A stretch of DNA of 64,000 nucleotides from Leisingera sp. NJS204 (GTDB lineage: Bacteria > Pseudomonadota > Alphaproteobacteria > Rhodobacterales > Rhodobacteraceae), in NCBI RefSeq assembly GCF_004123675.1, contig NZ_CP035417.1, forward strand, positions 3,091,501 through 3,155,500. The letters are read 5' to 3'. Below, piece by piece: positions 15,705 through 22,619 of the stretch (within the stretch, counting starts at the first letter, position 1; each line of letters opens with the position of its first letter). Below the pieces are notes generated by a model that saw only the letters and a program-made list of their open reading frames with translations, was not told where the DNA came from and did no database searches. Position numbers and translations under genes: made by a program.

Positions 15705-16331
15705 TTATACGGGGGCGTTCTTGAACTCGTCGGTAGGGACGAGAAGAAGGAACACTAGGAGCGCGAGGTTAGCTGGCGGAACGAGAACCAGCAGGAACCA
15801 CCATTGATTTACTCCGGTGTCTCGGGTTCGGCGAACCCCGAAAGCGAGGAGAACCGCTGCGACTGCTCCAATTGCCAGAAGCGACAGGACGCCTAACCAG
15901 CTATCAGGCTCCGTCAGAAACAGCGCGACCAACACCAGCGTCAGCAGACCGGTCACCACTTGCACGATCAAATACTCTCTTCGGGACACACGGCCAGAGA
16001 ACCCGAAAATGTAGTTCAGCAATGGTGCTGCGGCGGTATTCAATTCAGTTGCAGAGTGTTTACCGGTCCGAATGAGCTCTTCAGACGCCTCCGATGCTTG
16101 CGTTGCCGCCTGCTCAGCAGCCTTCTTCACTTTTGCATTTAGCGCTGGGTCGGTGATTGCCTTGTGAGCTCTTTTCACGCCCAACTCAGTCAGACGGATC
16201 AAAAATAGTCCACTGATGCCGATAGATACGATTGCCAACCAAACTGGATACGGCGGGTTGACAACGTACCATATGGTTGCGCCAGCAGCGGCTGTAGCGA
16301 GCAGCGAAAGTAGTGAAAGAAAACGATCCAT
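15705..16331 (-). CDS. DUF805 family membrane protein
   Basis: A 208-residue protein. Two membrane helices at the N-terminus (LLSLLATAAAGATIWYVV and VWLAIVSIGISGLFLI) are followed by a soluble stretch of about 50 residues and then a DUF805 domain: FGFSGRVSRREYLIVQ, LLAFGVRRTRDTGVNQWW and LVLVPPANLALLVFLL. DUF805 proteins (YhaH type) are inner-membrane proteins of unknown function, and the GRxxRxEY and RRxxDxG motifs are conserved here. Most members lack the extra N-terminal helix pair. It is divergent from the XRE gene across a region with operator-like palindromes, so it may be regulated by that repressor. Confidence 0.88.
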   Translation of the reverse strand: MDRFLSLLSLLATAAAGATIWYVVNPPYPVWLAIVSIGISGLFLIRLTELGVKRAHKAITDPALNAKVKKAAEQAATQASEASEELIRTGKHSATELNTAAAPLLNYIFGFSGRVSRREYLIVQVVTGLLTLVLVALFLTEPDSWLGVLSLLAIGAVAAVLLAFGVRRTRDTGVNQWWFLLVLVPPANLALLVFLLLVPTDEFKNAPV

Positions 16332-16423
16332 TATCTACTCATTCAGTTGTTCAAGTCAGTTTCGTGATCGTGCCCAAATTGCCAATCGAATGCGCCGCGT
16401 AGTTTTGAAGCGCCCAGCAAATG

Positions 16424-16454
16424 AGACTCATAGTCTGTAGATTATAAGTCTACA
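16424..16454 (+). promoter_or_regulatory. Twin palindromes upstream of the XRE gene
   Basis: AGACT-CAT-AGTCT (16424-16436) is followed directly by TGTAGA-TTATAAG-TCTACA (16436-16454), both perfect, 19 bp before the XRE start. This is the expected place for an autoregulatory operator between xre and the divergent DUF805 gene. Confidence 0.5.
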
Positions 16455-16472
16455 AGGTTGCTCTGTCCGATC

Positions 16473-16697
16473 ATGGCGATACGCAGGCTTGTAGGGCAAA
16501 ATCTCAAAAGGTTCCGGGAGGAAGCCGGGTTCTCGCAGGAGGCCCTGGCCTTCGAGTGCGGCCTTCATCGAACCTACGTAAGCGGCGTGGAGAGGGGGGT
16601 GCGCAACCCCACGGTACTGGTTCTTGAGAAGCTTGCCGAGCCGTTGGGGGTGCCCCCATGGAGGCTTCTGGTGCCACCTGATGATCAGCCAAACTAA
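16473..16697 (+). CDS. XRE-family helix-turn-helix regulator
   Basis: A 74-residue single-domain protein: NLKRFREEAGFSQEALAFEC, GLHRTYVSGVERGVRNP and LEKLAEPLGVPPWRLL give the five-helix XRE fold with a standard SQEALA helix and RTYVSGVERG recognition helix. Small XRE proteins of this type act as repressors or activators of mobile-element and restriction genes. The frame opens with TTG at 16458, but ATG 16473 begins at the domain. Twin palindromes lie just upstream. The coding sequence has GC-rich codons unlike its AT-richer surroundings. Confidence 0.9.
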   Translation: MAIRRLVGQNLKRFREEAGFSQEALAFECGLHRTYVSGVERGVRNPTVLVLEKLAEPLGVPPWRLLVPPDDQPN

Positions 16698-16785
16698 GAA
16701 TTATCCTCTGATAAAAAAAGCAAAGTGAAAGCCCCGGCGAACCTGCCAAGGCCCGCCGAGGTTAGGATCATGGTATCTTCCGGGT

Positions 16786-16941
16786 CAACACGTATTCCGC
16801 GAGCCAAGCCCAGTATGCCGCCGCATTAGTGAAGCTCTGAGCCCGAGCTGCCAGATCTTCAGCGGCCCTACGAGAAAGACCGCCATCGTATTCAGCGATA
16901 GCGGCCCTTTCTTCGAACTCCTCAATGTTGGGTGGTCTCAT
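16786..16941 (-). CDS. Small integrase-coupled ORF (51 aa)
   Basis: ATG 16941 overlaps the integrase stop codon in an ATGA arrangement, so it would be translated by coupling. The 51-residue product (NIEEFEERAAIAEYDGGLSR, then RRAAEDLAARAQ) resembles the short EYDGGLSR-type ORFs often found beside integrases in Rhodobacteraceae elements. Function unknown; an excisionase-like role is a guess. It is too short for most gene callers, and the overlap is the main evidence. Confidence 0.6.
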
Positions 16942-18248
16942 CCCGGCACCGGCAACCTGATCTGGTCTATGATGGACCGCTTCTGTTCGTCTGAGATGCC
17001 TGCGGAATAGATGCCGTAGGTGATCCCGTTCTCCGACCGCGCTGACTTATGACCCACCAGTGAAGCCGTGAAGTGCTCCGGGACACCTGTACGCTCGCAT
17101 TGAGTGATGAACCACTTCCGGGTCGAATGAAACACCAACCCTGGACGCTCCAGCCGCAACCGCTGCCGGGCCTTGGCAAACGCCTTGGTGATTTGGTTGA
17201 CGGTCAAGTCAGGGAACAACGGGCCGAACTCAGGCAACTCTCTGAAAAGGTCCTGCAACACTGGGTGCACCGGAACCAGTCTCTCCGCAGCATCCGTTTT
17301 CAACAGCCGCAGCTCATTTGGACGAACCCAAGCAAAGGTCCCGAGGTTGCCCTTCGACACCAGATCCTCGCGAAGCAGGCCAGCCGCTTCCCCGGCACGC
17401 ATCCCTGACAGTAGGCAGGTCAGAAACACCGGGTGCAGATCACCGCTTCGGTCAGCCAGCAGTCTCTGCACTTCCTCGTCCGTCGGCACTGCATAGGGTT
17501 TGGGCCGAACCTTCTGGTCAAACAGCACTGACTTGAAGGGATTGGCTTCCAAGGCCCCCTCATAGACGCACCAGTCGAGGAAATGGTTCACCTGCGACCA
17601 GATACGCTTCTGGGTCCGCACGGTTATCTTGGCTGCGCAGTTCTCCGAGAAAGACAGCAGACCGTCTAGGCTCAACCCTCTCGTTGACGCTGACTTGCCA
17701 ACTAGCGGGGACAGCTTGGCGATCAAACCAAGAAACTCCCTGCCGTCATCTCGCCCAAGGCTGCAGAGCGACCGTTCACCATACCGGCTAGCGAACAGCT
17801 CCACCGAATAGCGCACCGACTTGAACCCGCCATGGCGAAGCTGGCTGCTCCGGTGCCTCAAGTACATGTCAGCGCGGTCACCGATCAGAATCTTCTGCTT
17901 TGCGGCCAACCGGTTGAAGTCAGGCCGGTCAATAACTGCTCCGGAGTCTGCCAGAGAGGCCCGCAGGCGGTCGAGAGCGCCTTCTGGATTAGCTGCCCAT
18001 GCAGAGGCAGTTCTGCTGTTCCTTGGAGCGCTCAGTGCTTCCTCTGCGAGTGACCGAACCTCAGCCACCTGCGTTTCATAGCGAGCGTTCAATTCAGCTG
18101 CCCGGACGCGGGCGGTAGCGGCGTCTCTCGTCTTCAACGATTGTTTCAGAGCTTGCTGGCCGAGAGCCAGAGCTACGTCTTTCGGGTAATGGCGTCGATA
18201 GAGCCACGTGTGACCCTTCAAATACGCATACTTGATCTGAGCAGACAT
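16938..18248 (-). CDS. int: Tyrosine site-specific recombinase (integrase)
   Basis: A 436-residue phage-type integrase. The N-terminus (YLKGHTWLYRRHYPKDVALA) is the DUF6538-like arm-binding type, the core-binding domain spans about 110-235, and the catalytic domain follows with Arg284 (SGMRAGEAAG), His374-Ser-Thr-Arg377, His400 (VGHKS) and the tyrosine at 411 or 414. All expected catalytic residues are present, so it should be active. ATG 18248 has the strong site AAAGGAGG. Its likely targets are the 24-bp cores at 10583, 13915 and 20909; the tRNA-Gln site fits this integrase class. It lies downstream of two tiny ORFs and overlaps a third, forming one short operon. Confidence 0.95.
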   Translation of the reverse strand: MSAQIKYAYLKGHTWLYRRHYPKDVALALGQQALKQSLKTRDAATARVRAAELNARYETQVAEVRSLAEEALSAPRNSRTASAWAANPEGALDRLRASLADSGAVIDRPDFNRLAAKQKILIGDRADMYLRHRSSQLRHGGFKSVRYSVELFASRYGERSLCSLGRDDGREFLGLIAKLSPLVGKSASTRGLSLDGLLSFSENCAAKITVRTQKRIWSQVNHFLDWCVYEGALEANPFKSVLFDQKVRPKPYAVPTDEEVQRLLADRSGDLHPVFLTCLLSGMRAGEAAGLLREDLVSKGNLGTFAWVRPNELRLLKTDAAERLVPVHPVLQDLFRELPEFGPLFPDLTVNQITKAFAKARQRLRLERPGLVFHSTRKWFITQCERTGVPEHFTASLVGHKSARSENGITYGIYSAGISDEQKRSIIDQIRLPVPG

Positions 18249-18289
18249 AGCGTCTCCTCCTTTTGGTTTTGAGATTGGGGAAAAGGGCT

Positions 18290-18475
18290 TCAGTCGCCCT
18301 CGTAGACCCGCAGGATCAGGTCGAAGTCGGGCTCGCCGTATTCGCCTTCCAGTGGTCCCGTAAGGGAGTAGCCACCCACGCAGTCGTCGAAGACTTCGGT
18401 GATCCGGAACAGATGCTCCGGCCAGTCTTCAGATGCGCGGATGATCACAATGTCGTCGGGTTGATACTCGACCAT
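18290..18475 (-). CDS. Small acidic hypothetical protein (61 aa)
   Basis: A 61-residue acidic protein beginning MVEYQPDDIVIIRASEDWPE and ending LILRVYEGD, with a beta-rich pattern like a small SH3-type barrel. Its ATG at 18475 shares its A with the stop codon of the ORF above (TGATG), a coupling arrangement, and the integrase starts 41 bp after its end. Short proteins of this kind recur next to integrases, but no function is known to me. Operon position suggests a role in control of excision or in element maintenance. Confidence 0.6.
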   Translation of the reverse strand: MVEYQPDDIVIIRASEDWPEHLFRITEVFDDCVGGYSLTGPLEGEYGEPDFDLILRVYEGD

Positions 18476-18597
18476 CAGTCGATCCTGGCAAACAGGACGA
18501 TGATGATCTTGCCGATGACGATTTCACCGCTGCTGGACCGTCTGGCCTTGATCGGCTTGGACGCTAGCAGGTACTTCGCAAGTATATGAGACAGCAT
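18475..18597 (-). CDS. Leader micro-ORF of the integrase operon (40 aa)
   Basis: ATG 18597 is preceded by CGGAGGTTTATC, a strong ribosome-binding site, and its stop overlaps the next start by one base. The product is basic at the centre and hydrophobic at the end (EIVIGKIIIVLFARID). It could be a true micro-protein or a leader that couples translation of the 61-residue ORF. Support is the ribosome-binding site plus the overlap. Confidence 0.5.
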   Translation of the reverse strand: MLSHILAKYLLASKPIKARRSSSGEIVIGKIIIVLFARID

Positions 18598-18605
18598 GAT
18601 AAACC

Positions 18606-18636
18606 TCCGTAGTTGCTATCGATTTAGATACGGAGT
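18606..18636 (-). promoter_or_regulatory. Inverted repeat covering the leader ribosome-binding site
   Basis: CTCCGTA (18606-18612) and TACGGAG (18630-18636) are perfect inverted repeats around a 17-nt loop. One arm contains most of the GGAGG of the micro-ORF, so in RNA the hairpin would hide the ribosome-binding site; in DNA it could be an operator. Confidence 0.4.
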
Positions 18637-18713
18637 GGCTCTCGGTTTTTGGAGGCTCTCAGGTGGGTCAATTGCAAGGAAGAGTTCTCATCAGAAACAA
18701 ATGGCCATTTACT

Positions 18714-18741
18714 TTGTTCCCCAATTGTTCCACTGTAGATT
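18714..18741 (+). promoter_or_regulatory. Putative promoter of the tcmP operon
   Basis: TTGTTC at 18714 and TAGATT at 18736 with a 16-bp spacer. Transcription would start near 18748, which excludes the upstream ATG at 18742 and supports the start at 18796. Confidence 0.4.
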
Positions 18742-18795
18742 ATGGCAACAGGAATCTACCATAGCTTGCAGATTCAGACGCAGACAGAGACTTGC

Positions 18796-19908
18796 ATGCC
18801 AAAGAGATTTTTCGAAGAACGTGGCGACCAGTCAGTAGTTAAAGCCCGTATAGTCCAGAAATACTTCGCCGCATGGGCGAACATCGTTGTCGGAACCGCA
18901 AGTAGATATGGTAGCGGGAAAATCGCTTACATTGACCTTTATGCTGGTCCGGGTCGGTATAGAGACGGAGCGGCTTCAACGCCCTTGTTGGTTCTCGAGG
19001 AAGCAATCAGAAATCCACGTGTACGCGGCGCCCTCGTTGCATTGTTCAACGATTTGGATGAGAATAACTCAGCAACGCTACAAGGTGAAATCGACGCGTT
19101 ACCAGGCATTGATCAACTAAGGTATAAACCTACGGTTCAATGCAATGCTGTTGGGAAGGACGCAGAGGACTATTTCTCAAAAGCTGAGCTCGTACCCTCG
19201 TTCACGTTCTTCGACCCGTTCGGATACAAGGGCCTGTCTCTTCGCTTGATCAATGGAGTGATCAAGGATTGGGGGTGTGATTGCGTGTTCTTCTTTAACT
19301 ACAATCGGATCAACGCAGGCCTCACAAATGATAAGGTCAAAGAGCATCTAGACGCTTTGTTCGGTGAAGATCGAGCGAAGCGGCTGAGAGACAAAGTGGA
19401 TGGTGCAAGCCCACTGGTTCGCCAAGAGCTGATTTTGGAGGAGCTGGCCAACGCGCTGACGGAAATGGGGGCGAATTTCGTTCTACCCTTCCGCTTTAAG
19501 AATGAGCAAGATCGGCTCACTCATCATCTTGTGTTTGTTTCAAAGGATTTCACCGGCTACCGAGTGATGAAGGAAATCATGCACAAGGAAAGCTCAACTG
19601 CAGACCAAGGTGTAGCTTCCTTCGCTTATTCGCCTGCTGACGAAAGCATGCCGTTGCTTTTTGAACTCACCCGCCCTCTTGATGACTTGGAGGGTATGCT
19701 ATTGGAAGAATATGCAGGTCGGACTCTAACTATGGACCAGATCTTTCGCGACCATAGCGTTGGGCGTCCTTACATCGCTAAGAACTACAAGGATGTTCTG
19801 ACGAAACTAGAGAAGGATGGAAAAATAGCTGTTACTGATCCTGAGAACAAGAAGCGTCGAGGGTTTGCAGGTAGGCTAGTCGTCACCTTCCCAAAGGCGG
19901 AAAATTAA
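18796..19908 (+). CDS. tcmP: Three-Cys-motif partner protein TcmP
   Basis: A 370-residue protein of the TcmP family, which by definition is encoded beside a three-Cys-motif (Gp37/Gp68, DUF5131) protein, as here. The first half reads as a Rossmann-type methyltransferase-like fold: IAYIDLYAGPGRY (43-55) resembles the SAM-binding loop, and FFDPFGYKG (138-146) stands where amino-methyltransferases have a [DN]PPY motif, with DPFG instead. FFFNYNRIN follows. The C-terminal region (about 280-360) looks like a winged helix. An upstream ATG at 18742 abuts the likely -10 hexamer and adds a non-homologous tail, so I use 18796. The stop overlaps the next ATG by one base (TAATG). Function of the family is not established to my knowledge; RNA or DNA modification is inference. 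Confidence 0.85.
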   Translation: MPKRFFEERGDQSVVKARIVQKYFAAWANIVVGTASRYGSGKIAYIDLYAGPGRYRDGAASTPLLVLEEAIRNPRVRGALVALFNDLDENNSATLQGEIDALPGIDQLRYKPTVQCNAVGKDAEDYFSKAELVPSFTFFDPFGYKGLSLRLINGVIKDWGCDCVFFFNYNRINAGLTNDKVKEHLDALFGEDRAKRLRDKVDGASPLVRQELILEELANALTEMGANFVLPFRFKNEQDRLTHHLVFVSKDFTGYRVMKEIMHKESSTADQGVASFAYSPADESMPLLFELTRPLDDLEGMLLEEYAGRTLTMDQIFRDHSVGRPYIAKNYKDVLTKLEKDGKIAVTDPENKKRRGFAGRLVVTFPKAEN

Positions 19909-20660
19909 TGGGAACAAACTCAAAAATCGAATGGACTGAGGCTACCTGGAACCCGGTTGCAGGCTGCAGTATCATATCCCCAGGCTGCACCAACTGTTAC
20001 GCGATGCGGATGGCTGAGCGCCTGGAAGCAATGGGACAGCCAAAGTATATGGCGCTTACCCGGCGATCGGGTGGGCGAGCAAAATGGAATGGCAAAGTCC
20101 GCCTCGACAGCGCCTCACTAGCCATTCCCTCCACATGGAAGAAGGGGCGAACGATCTTCGTCAACTCCATGTCGGATCTATTCCACGAAGAAGTTCCGTT
20201 AGCCTTCATTCAACAAGTTTTTGGCGTAATGAGGGACTGCCCTCAACACACATTCCAAGTTTTGACAAAGCGTTCGGAGCGTGTTGCCGAACTCTCATCA
20301 AGCTTGGACTGGTCTCCAAACATCTGGATGGGCGTTAGTGTTGAAAATGCCGATTACACTTTCCGTATAGACGATCTTCGTCGAACTGATGCCCTAGTAA
20401 AGTTTCTCTCTCTGGAACCTCTAGTTGGCGATTTAGGTCAGTTAAGGTTGCAGGGCATTGACTGGGCTATAGCAGGTGGTGAAAGCGGTCCAGGCGCTCG
20501 ATTTATGGACCCAGAGTGGGTGCGTTCGATCAGAGATCAGTGCGTTGCTGGCAGCGTTGCATTTCATTTCAAGCAATGGGGCGGCGTTAACAAGAAAAAG
20601 TCAGGACGGACCCTTGATGGAAGGACATGGGACGAGCTTCCTGAACGAGCCGTTGCATAA
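19908..20660 (+). CDS. Phage Gp37/Gp68-like three-Cys-motif protein (DUF5131)
   Basis: A 250-residue protein opening IEWTEATWNPVAGCSIISPG and carrying the family cysteine cluster Cys20-X6-Cys27-X2-Cys30. This is a spaced variant of the CX3CX2C cluster that binds the 4Fe-4S centre in radical SAM enzymes; the following YAMRMAERL helix and the internal repeating strands agree with a radical-SAM-like barrel. Further conserved blocks are FVNSMSDLFHEEVP, FQVLTKRSER, WMGVSVENADY, LSLEPLVG and WAIAGGESGPGAR. It is translationally coupled to TcmP. The pair occurs widely in phages and islands. The iron-sulphur and SAM roles are family-level expectation; the substrate is unknown. Confidence 0.9.
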   Translation: MGTNSKIEWTEATWNPVAGCSIISPGCTNCYAMRMAERLEAMGQPKYMALTRRSGGRAKWNGKVRLDSASLAIPSTWKKGRTIFVNSMSDLFHEEVPLAFIQQVFGVMRDCPQHTFQVLTKRSERVAELSSSLDWSPNIWMGVSVENADYTFRIDDLRRTDALVKFLSLEPLVGDLGQLRLQGIDWAIAGGESGPGARFMDPEWVRSIRDQCVAGSVAFHFKQWGGVNKKKSGRTLDGRTWDELPERAVA

Positions 20661-20677
20661 CCTAACCCATCCCTCCA

Positions 20678-20932
20678 CACACCACGCCTCGCCACCATCG
20701 GGTCTCCACCGTCCCCTCTCGTCAGCGGATCGATAGCGGCAGGCTGGGAAGTTGGCAGCGGCTCGGCAACGGTTCTAGGCTGGGATCTTTTGTTGGCAGG
20801 TCGCTAGCTGCCCGGAGACGGGTCATTAGCTACCGAACCGCCCCAGGAACGGCCCCAGGTTTGCTGACGGGGCGGCTAAGGCGATGAAGCGGATCGGTGG
20901 GCAAGGCGTCCTACCACCCCAGCCATCGGCCT
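20678..20932 (+). repeat. Right arm of the perfect 255-bp inverted repeat
   Basis: Reverse complement of 13915-14169 with no mismatch seen. It is the true right end of the integrated element and contains the attR core at its outer end. Confidence 0.93.
20909..20932 (+). repeat. attR core
   Basis: 24-bp direct repeat of the tRNA-Gln 3' end at 10583-10606. Only the T-arm and acceptor part is repeated, so there is no second tRNA gene here. Confidence 0.92.
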
Positions 20933-21010
20933 CTCACACAAGAAAACAAGCACCCGGCGCACCCGTTAGCCCCGAAAGGGCCCCCGGTTTCGGCCCCAGT
21001 GTTTTGGCGT
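20933..21010 (+). repeat. Second copy of the sequence that follows tRNA-Gln
   Basis: This stretch aligns with 10607-10685 with about ten differences (shared TCACACAAGAAAA, AAGCACCCGGCGCACCC and CCGGTTTCGGCCCCAGTGTT). So either the homology at the attachment site is about 100 bp long, or a second element's left end lies beyond attR, with the rest lost. Confidence 0.7.
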
Positions 21011-21409
21011 GCTGCTAGAGGCTTCAAACGGGTGTTCAGGGTGGGTCGGGAGGCCCCCAGTCAACCGCTGGAGGCCATCGCCACGGGTTAGAGCAGGCTG
21101 AAGTACACACCGTTTGCCCAGTGATCCCAGTCGTCGCGCTTGTTATCCGCCGCTGACCCCTCCACCAGATGCTCTGGCCGACAGCATAGTTCGTTACCGC
21201 ACCGGTGCCGAACCATCGTCGTCGTCCCGATGACCGCTCGGTTGGCGACACAGTAGACGAACCTCGCCGCCGCTACCTGCCGCCCTCGGAACCGCATCTT
21301 GGGCCGTTGCTGAGTGGCTTTTACCCAGCATCCGTTCTCATCCTCCTGGACGTGTCGCGGTTTGATGCCGCTCCTTTGATAGCATTTATTGCAGCAAAGG
21401 AGACGAACT

Positions 21410-21685
21410 ATGGGACTGAAACGGACAGAAGAATTCCGGGCCGATGCGGTGCGGATTGCGCTGACGCGCGGGCTGAGCAGGAAGCAAGTGGCCTCTGATT
21501 TGGGTGTTGGCCTTTCGACCCTGAACAAGTGGATCACAGCGCATCGCGACACCGAGGTGGTATCCGACAAAGACCTCGACCTTGCCCGAGAGAATGAACG
21601 GCTTCGACGGGAGAACCGCATTCTCAAGGAGGAGAGGGAGATCTTAAAAAAGGCAACGCAGTTCTTCGCGGGCCAAAAGCCATGA
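21410..21685 (+). CDS. IS3-family transposase OrfA
   Basis: A 91-residue OrfA: an N-terminal helix-turn-helix (FRADAVRIALTRGLSRKQVA, then LGVGLSTLNKWI) and a leucine-zipper-like coiled coil (ARENERLRRENRILKEER). It recognises the terminal repeats and assists OrfB. ATG 21410 follows AAAGGAG; an in-frame ATG at 21389 is not needed. Its stop overlaps the OrfB start as ATGA, so OrfB would be made by translational coupling rather than only by frameshifting. Intact. Confidence 0.92.
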   Translation: MGLKRTEEFRADAVRIALTRGLSRKQVASDLGVGLSTLNKWITAHRDTEVVSDKDLDLARENERLRRENRILKEEREILKKATQFFAGQKP

Positions 21686-22619
21686 GGTTCAGGTTCATCG
21701 AAGAACACACTGATACCTTCAGCGCCAAGCGGATGTGCAATGTGCTGGATGTCAGTGAGCGCGGTCTACGGGCCTATCGCAGCCGCCCGGCCAGTCAAAG
21801 GCAGCGCACTGACATGGTCGTTCTGGCGCATATCAAGGAACAATCTCGCCTCAGCCTGGGCAGTTATGGCCGCCCACGGATGACCGAGGAACTGAAGGAG
21901 TTGGGCCTGAACATTGGCCATCGTCGCGTCGGGCGTTTGATGCGTGAGAATGGCATCCGTGTCGAACGATCTAAGAAATACAAGGTGACGACCATTGCCC
22001 GGCAGACGATTGCGAAGCAATCAGCCGAGAGGGGGACAGCAACCACGCCTTCAACATCGCACCCAATCTGCTGAACCGGGATTTCTGCGCAGATGCGCCC
22101 AATCAGAAATGGGCAGGTGACATAAGTTACGTGTGGACGCGCGAGGGCTGGCTCTACCTGGCGGTGATCCTTGATCTGCATTCCCGGCGGGTGATCGGTT
22201 GGGCCATCAGCAATCGGATGAAGCGGGACTTGGCGATCCGGGCGCTGAACATGGCTATAGCCTTCAGATCACCGCCTATGGGCTGCATTCATCATACGGA
22301 TCGTGGATCGCAATACTGTTCTCATGACTATCAGATAATCCTGCGACAACACGGGTTCAGCGTGTCCCCCTCTCATGCATGTAAACATGCACTGCCGGGG
22401 CAGTGGATGAGCGGCAAAGGAAATTGCTATGACAATGCGGCCATCGAGACCTTCTTCAAGACGATCAAGGCAGAGCTGATCTGGCGAAGGTCGTGGCCAA
22501 CGCGTAGGGCCGTTGAACTGGCCATCTTCAACTACATCAATGGCTTCTACAATCCGCGACGGCGGCACTCAGCATTGGGCTGGAAAAGCCCCGTCGCATT
22601 CGAACGGAAAGTGGCCTAA
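21682..22619 (+). pseudogene. IS3-family transposase OrfB, frameshifted
   Basis: An integrase-fold (DDE) transposase read in two frames. Residues 1-117 (starting MRFRFIEEHTDTFSAKRMCN) are in the first frame. The continuation, from DSNHAFNIAPNLLNRDFC through the catalytic core, is in the -1 frame, the switch falling at the GGGGG run 22031-22035. The core keeps GDISYVWT, HHTDRGSQYCSH and NCYDNAAIETFFKTIKAE, so the DDE residues are intact and one base in the G run would restore it. A 13-codon in-frame palindromic insertion sits between the second Asp and the Glu motif. Likely inactive unless ribosomes slip or the G-run count is wrong. Confidence 0.85.
22368..22406 (+). repeat. 39-bp in-frame palindromic insertion in orfB
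   Basis: It adds 13 codons (PSHACKHALPGQW) where relatives run from GFSVS directly into MSGKGNCYDN. It consists of two perfect palindromes: TGCATG-TAAA-CATGCA (22376-22391) and CACTGCC-GG-GGCAGTG (22390-22405). Confidence 0.6.

Larger units (their letters stand above)
10583..20932. mobile_element. tRNA-Gln-integrated genomic element (~10.3 kb) with inverted internal att site
   Basis: The element is bounded by identical 24-bp repeats at 10583-10606 and 20909-20932, the left one forming the tRNA-Gln T arm and acceptor end. It encodes a tyrosine recombinase (16938-18248, minus strand). Its genes look less GC-rich than the flanking chromosome, especially the TcmP/DUF5131 pair. A third, inverted copy of the core at 13915-13938 divides it in two. 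There are no capsid, tail, conjugation or recognisable replication genes apart from the polymerase-like protein at 10911-12428, so it is a satellite-like or degenerate integrative element. Boundaries are well supported; whether it is still mobile is unknown. Confidence 0.88.

Noticed and set aside
18742-18795. Longer N-terminus for TcmP starting at ATG 18742
   Set aside because: The ATG directly follows the probable -10 hexamer and has no ribosome-binding site; the extra 18 residues look unlike the family.
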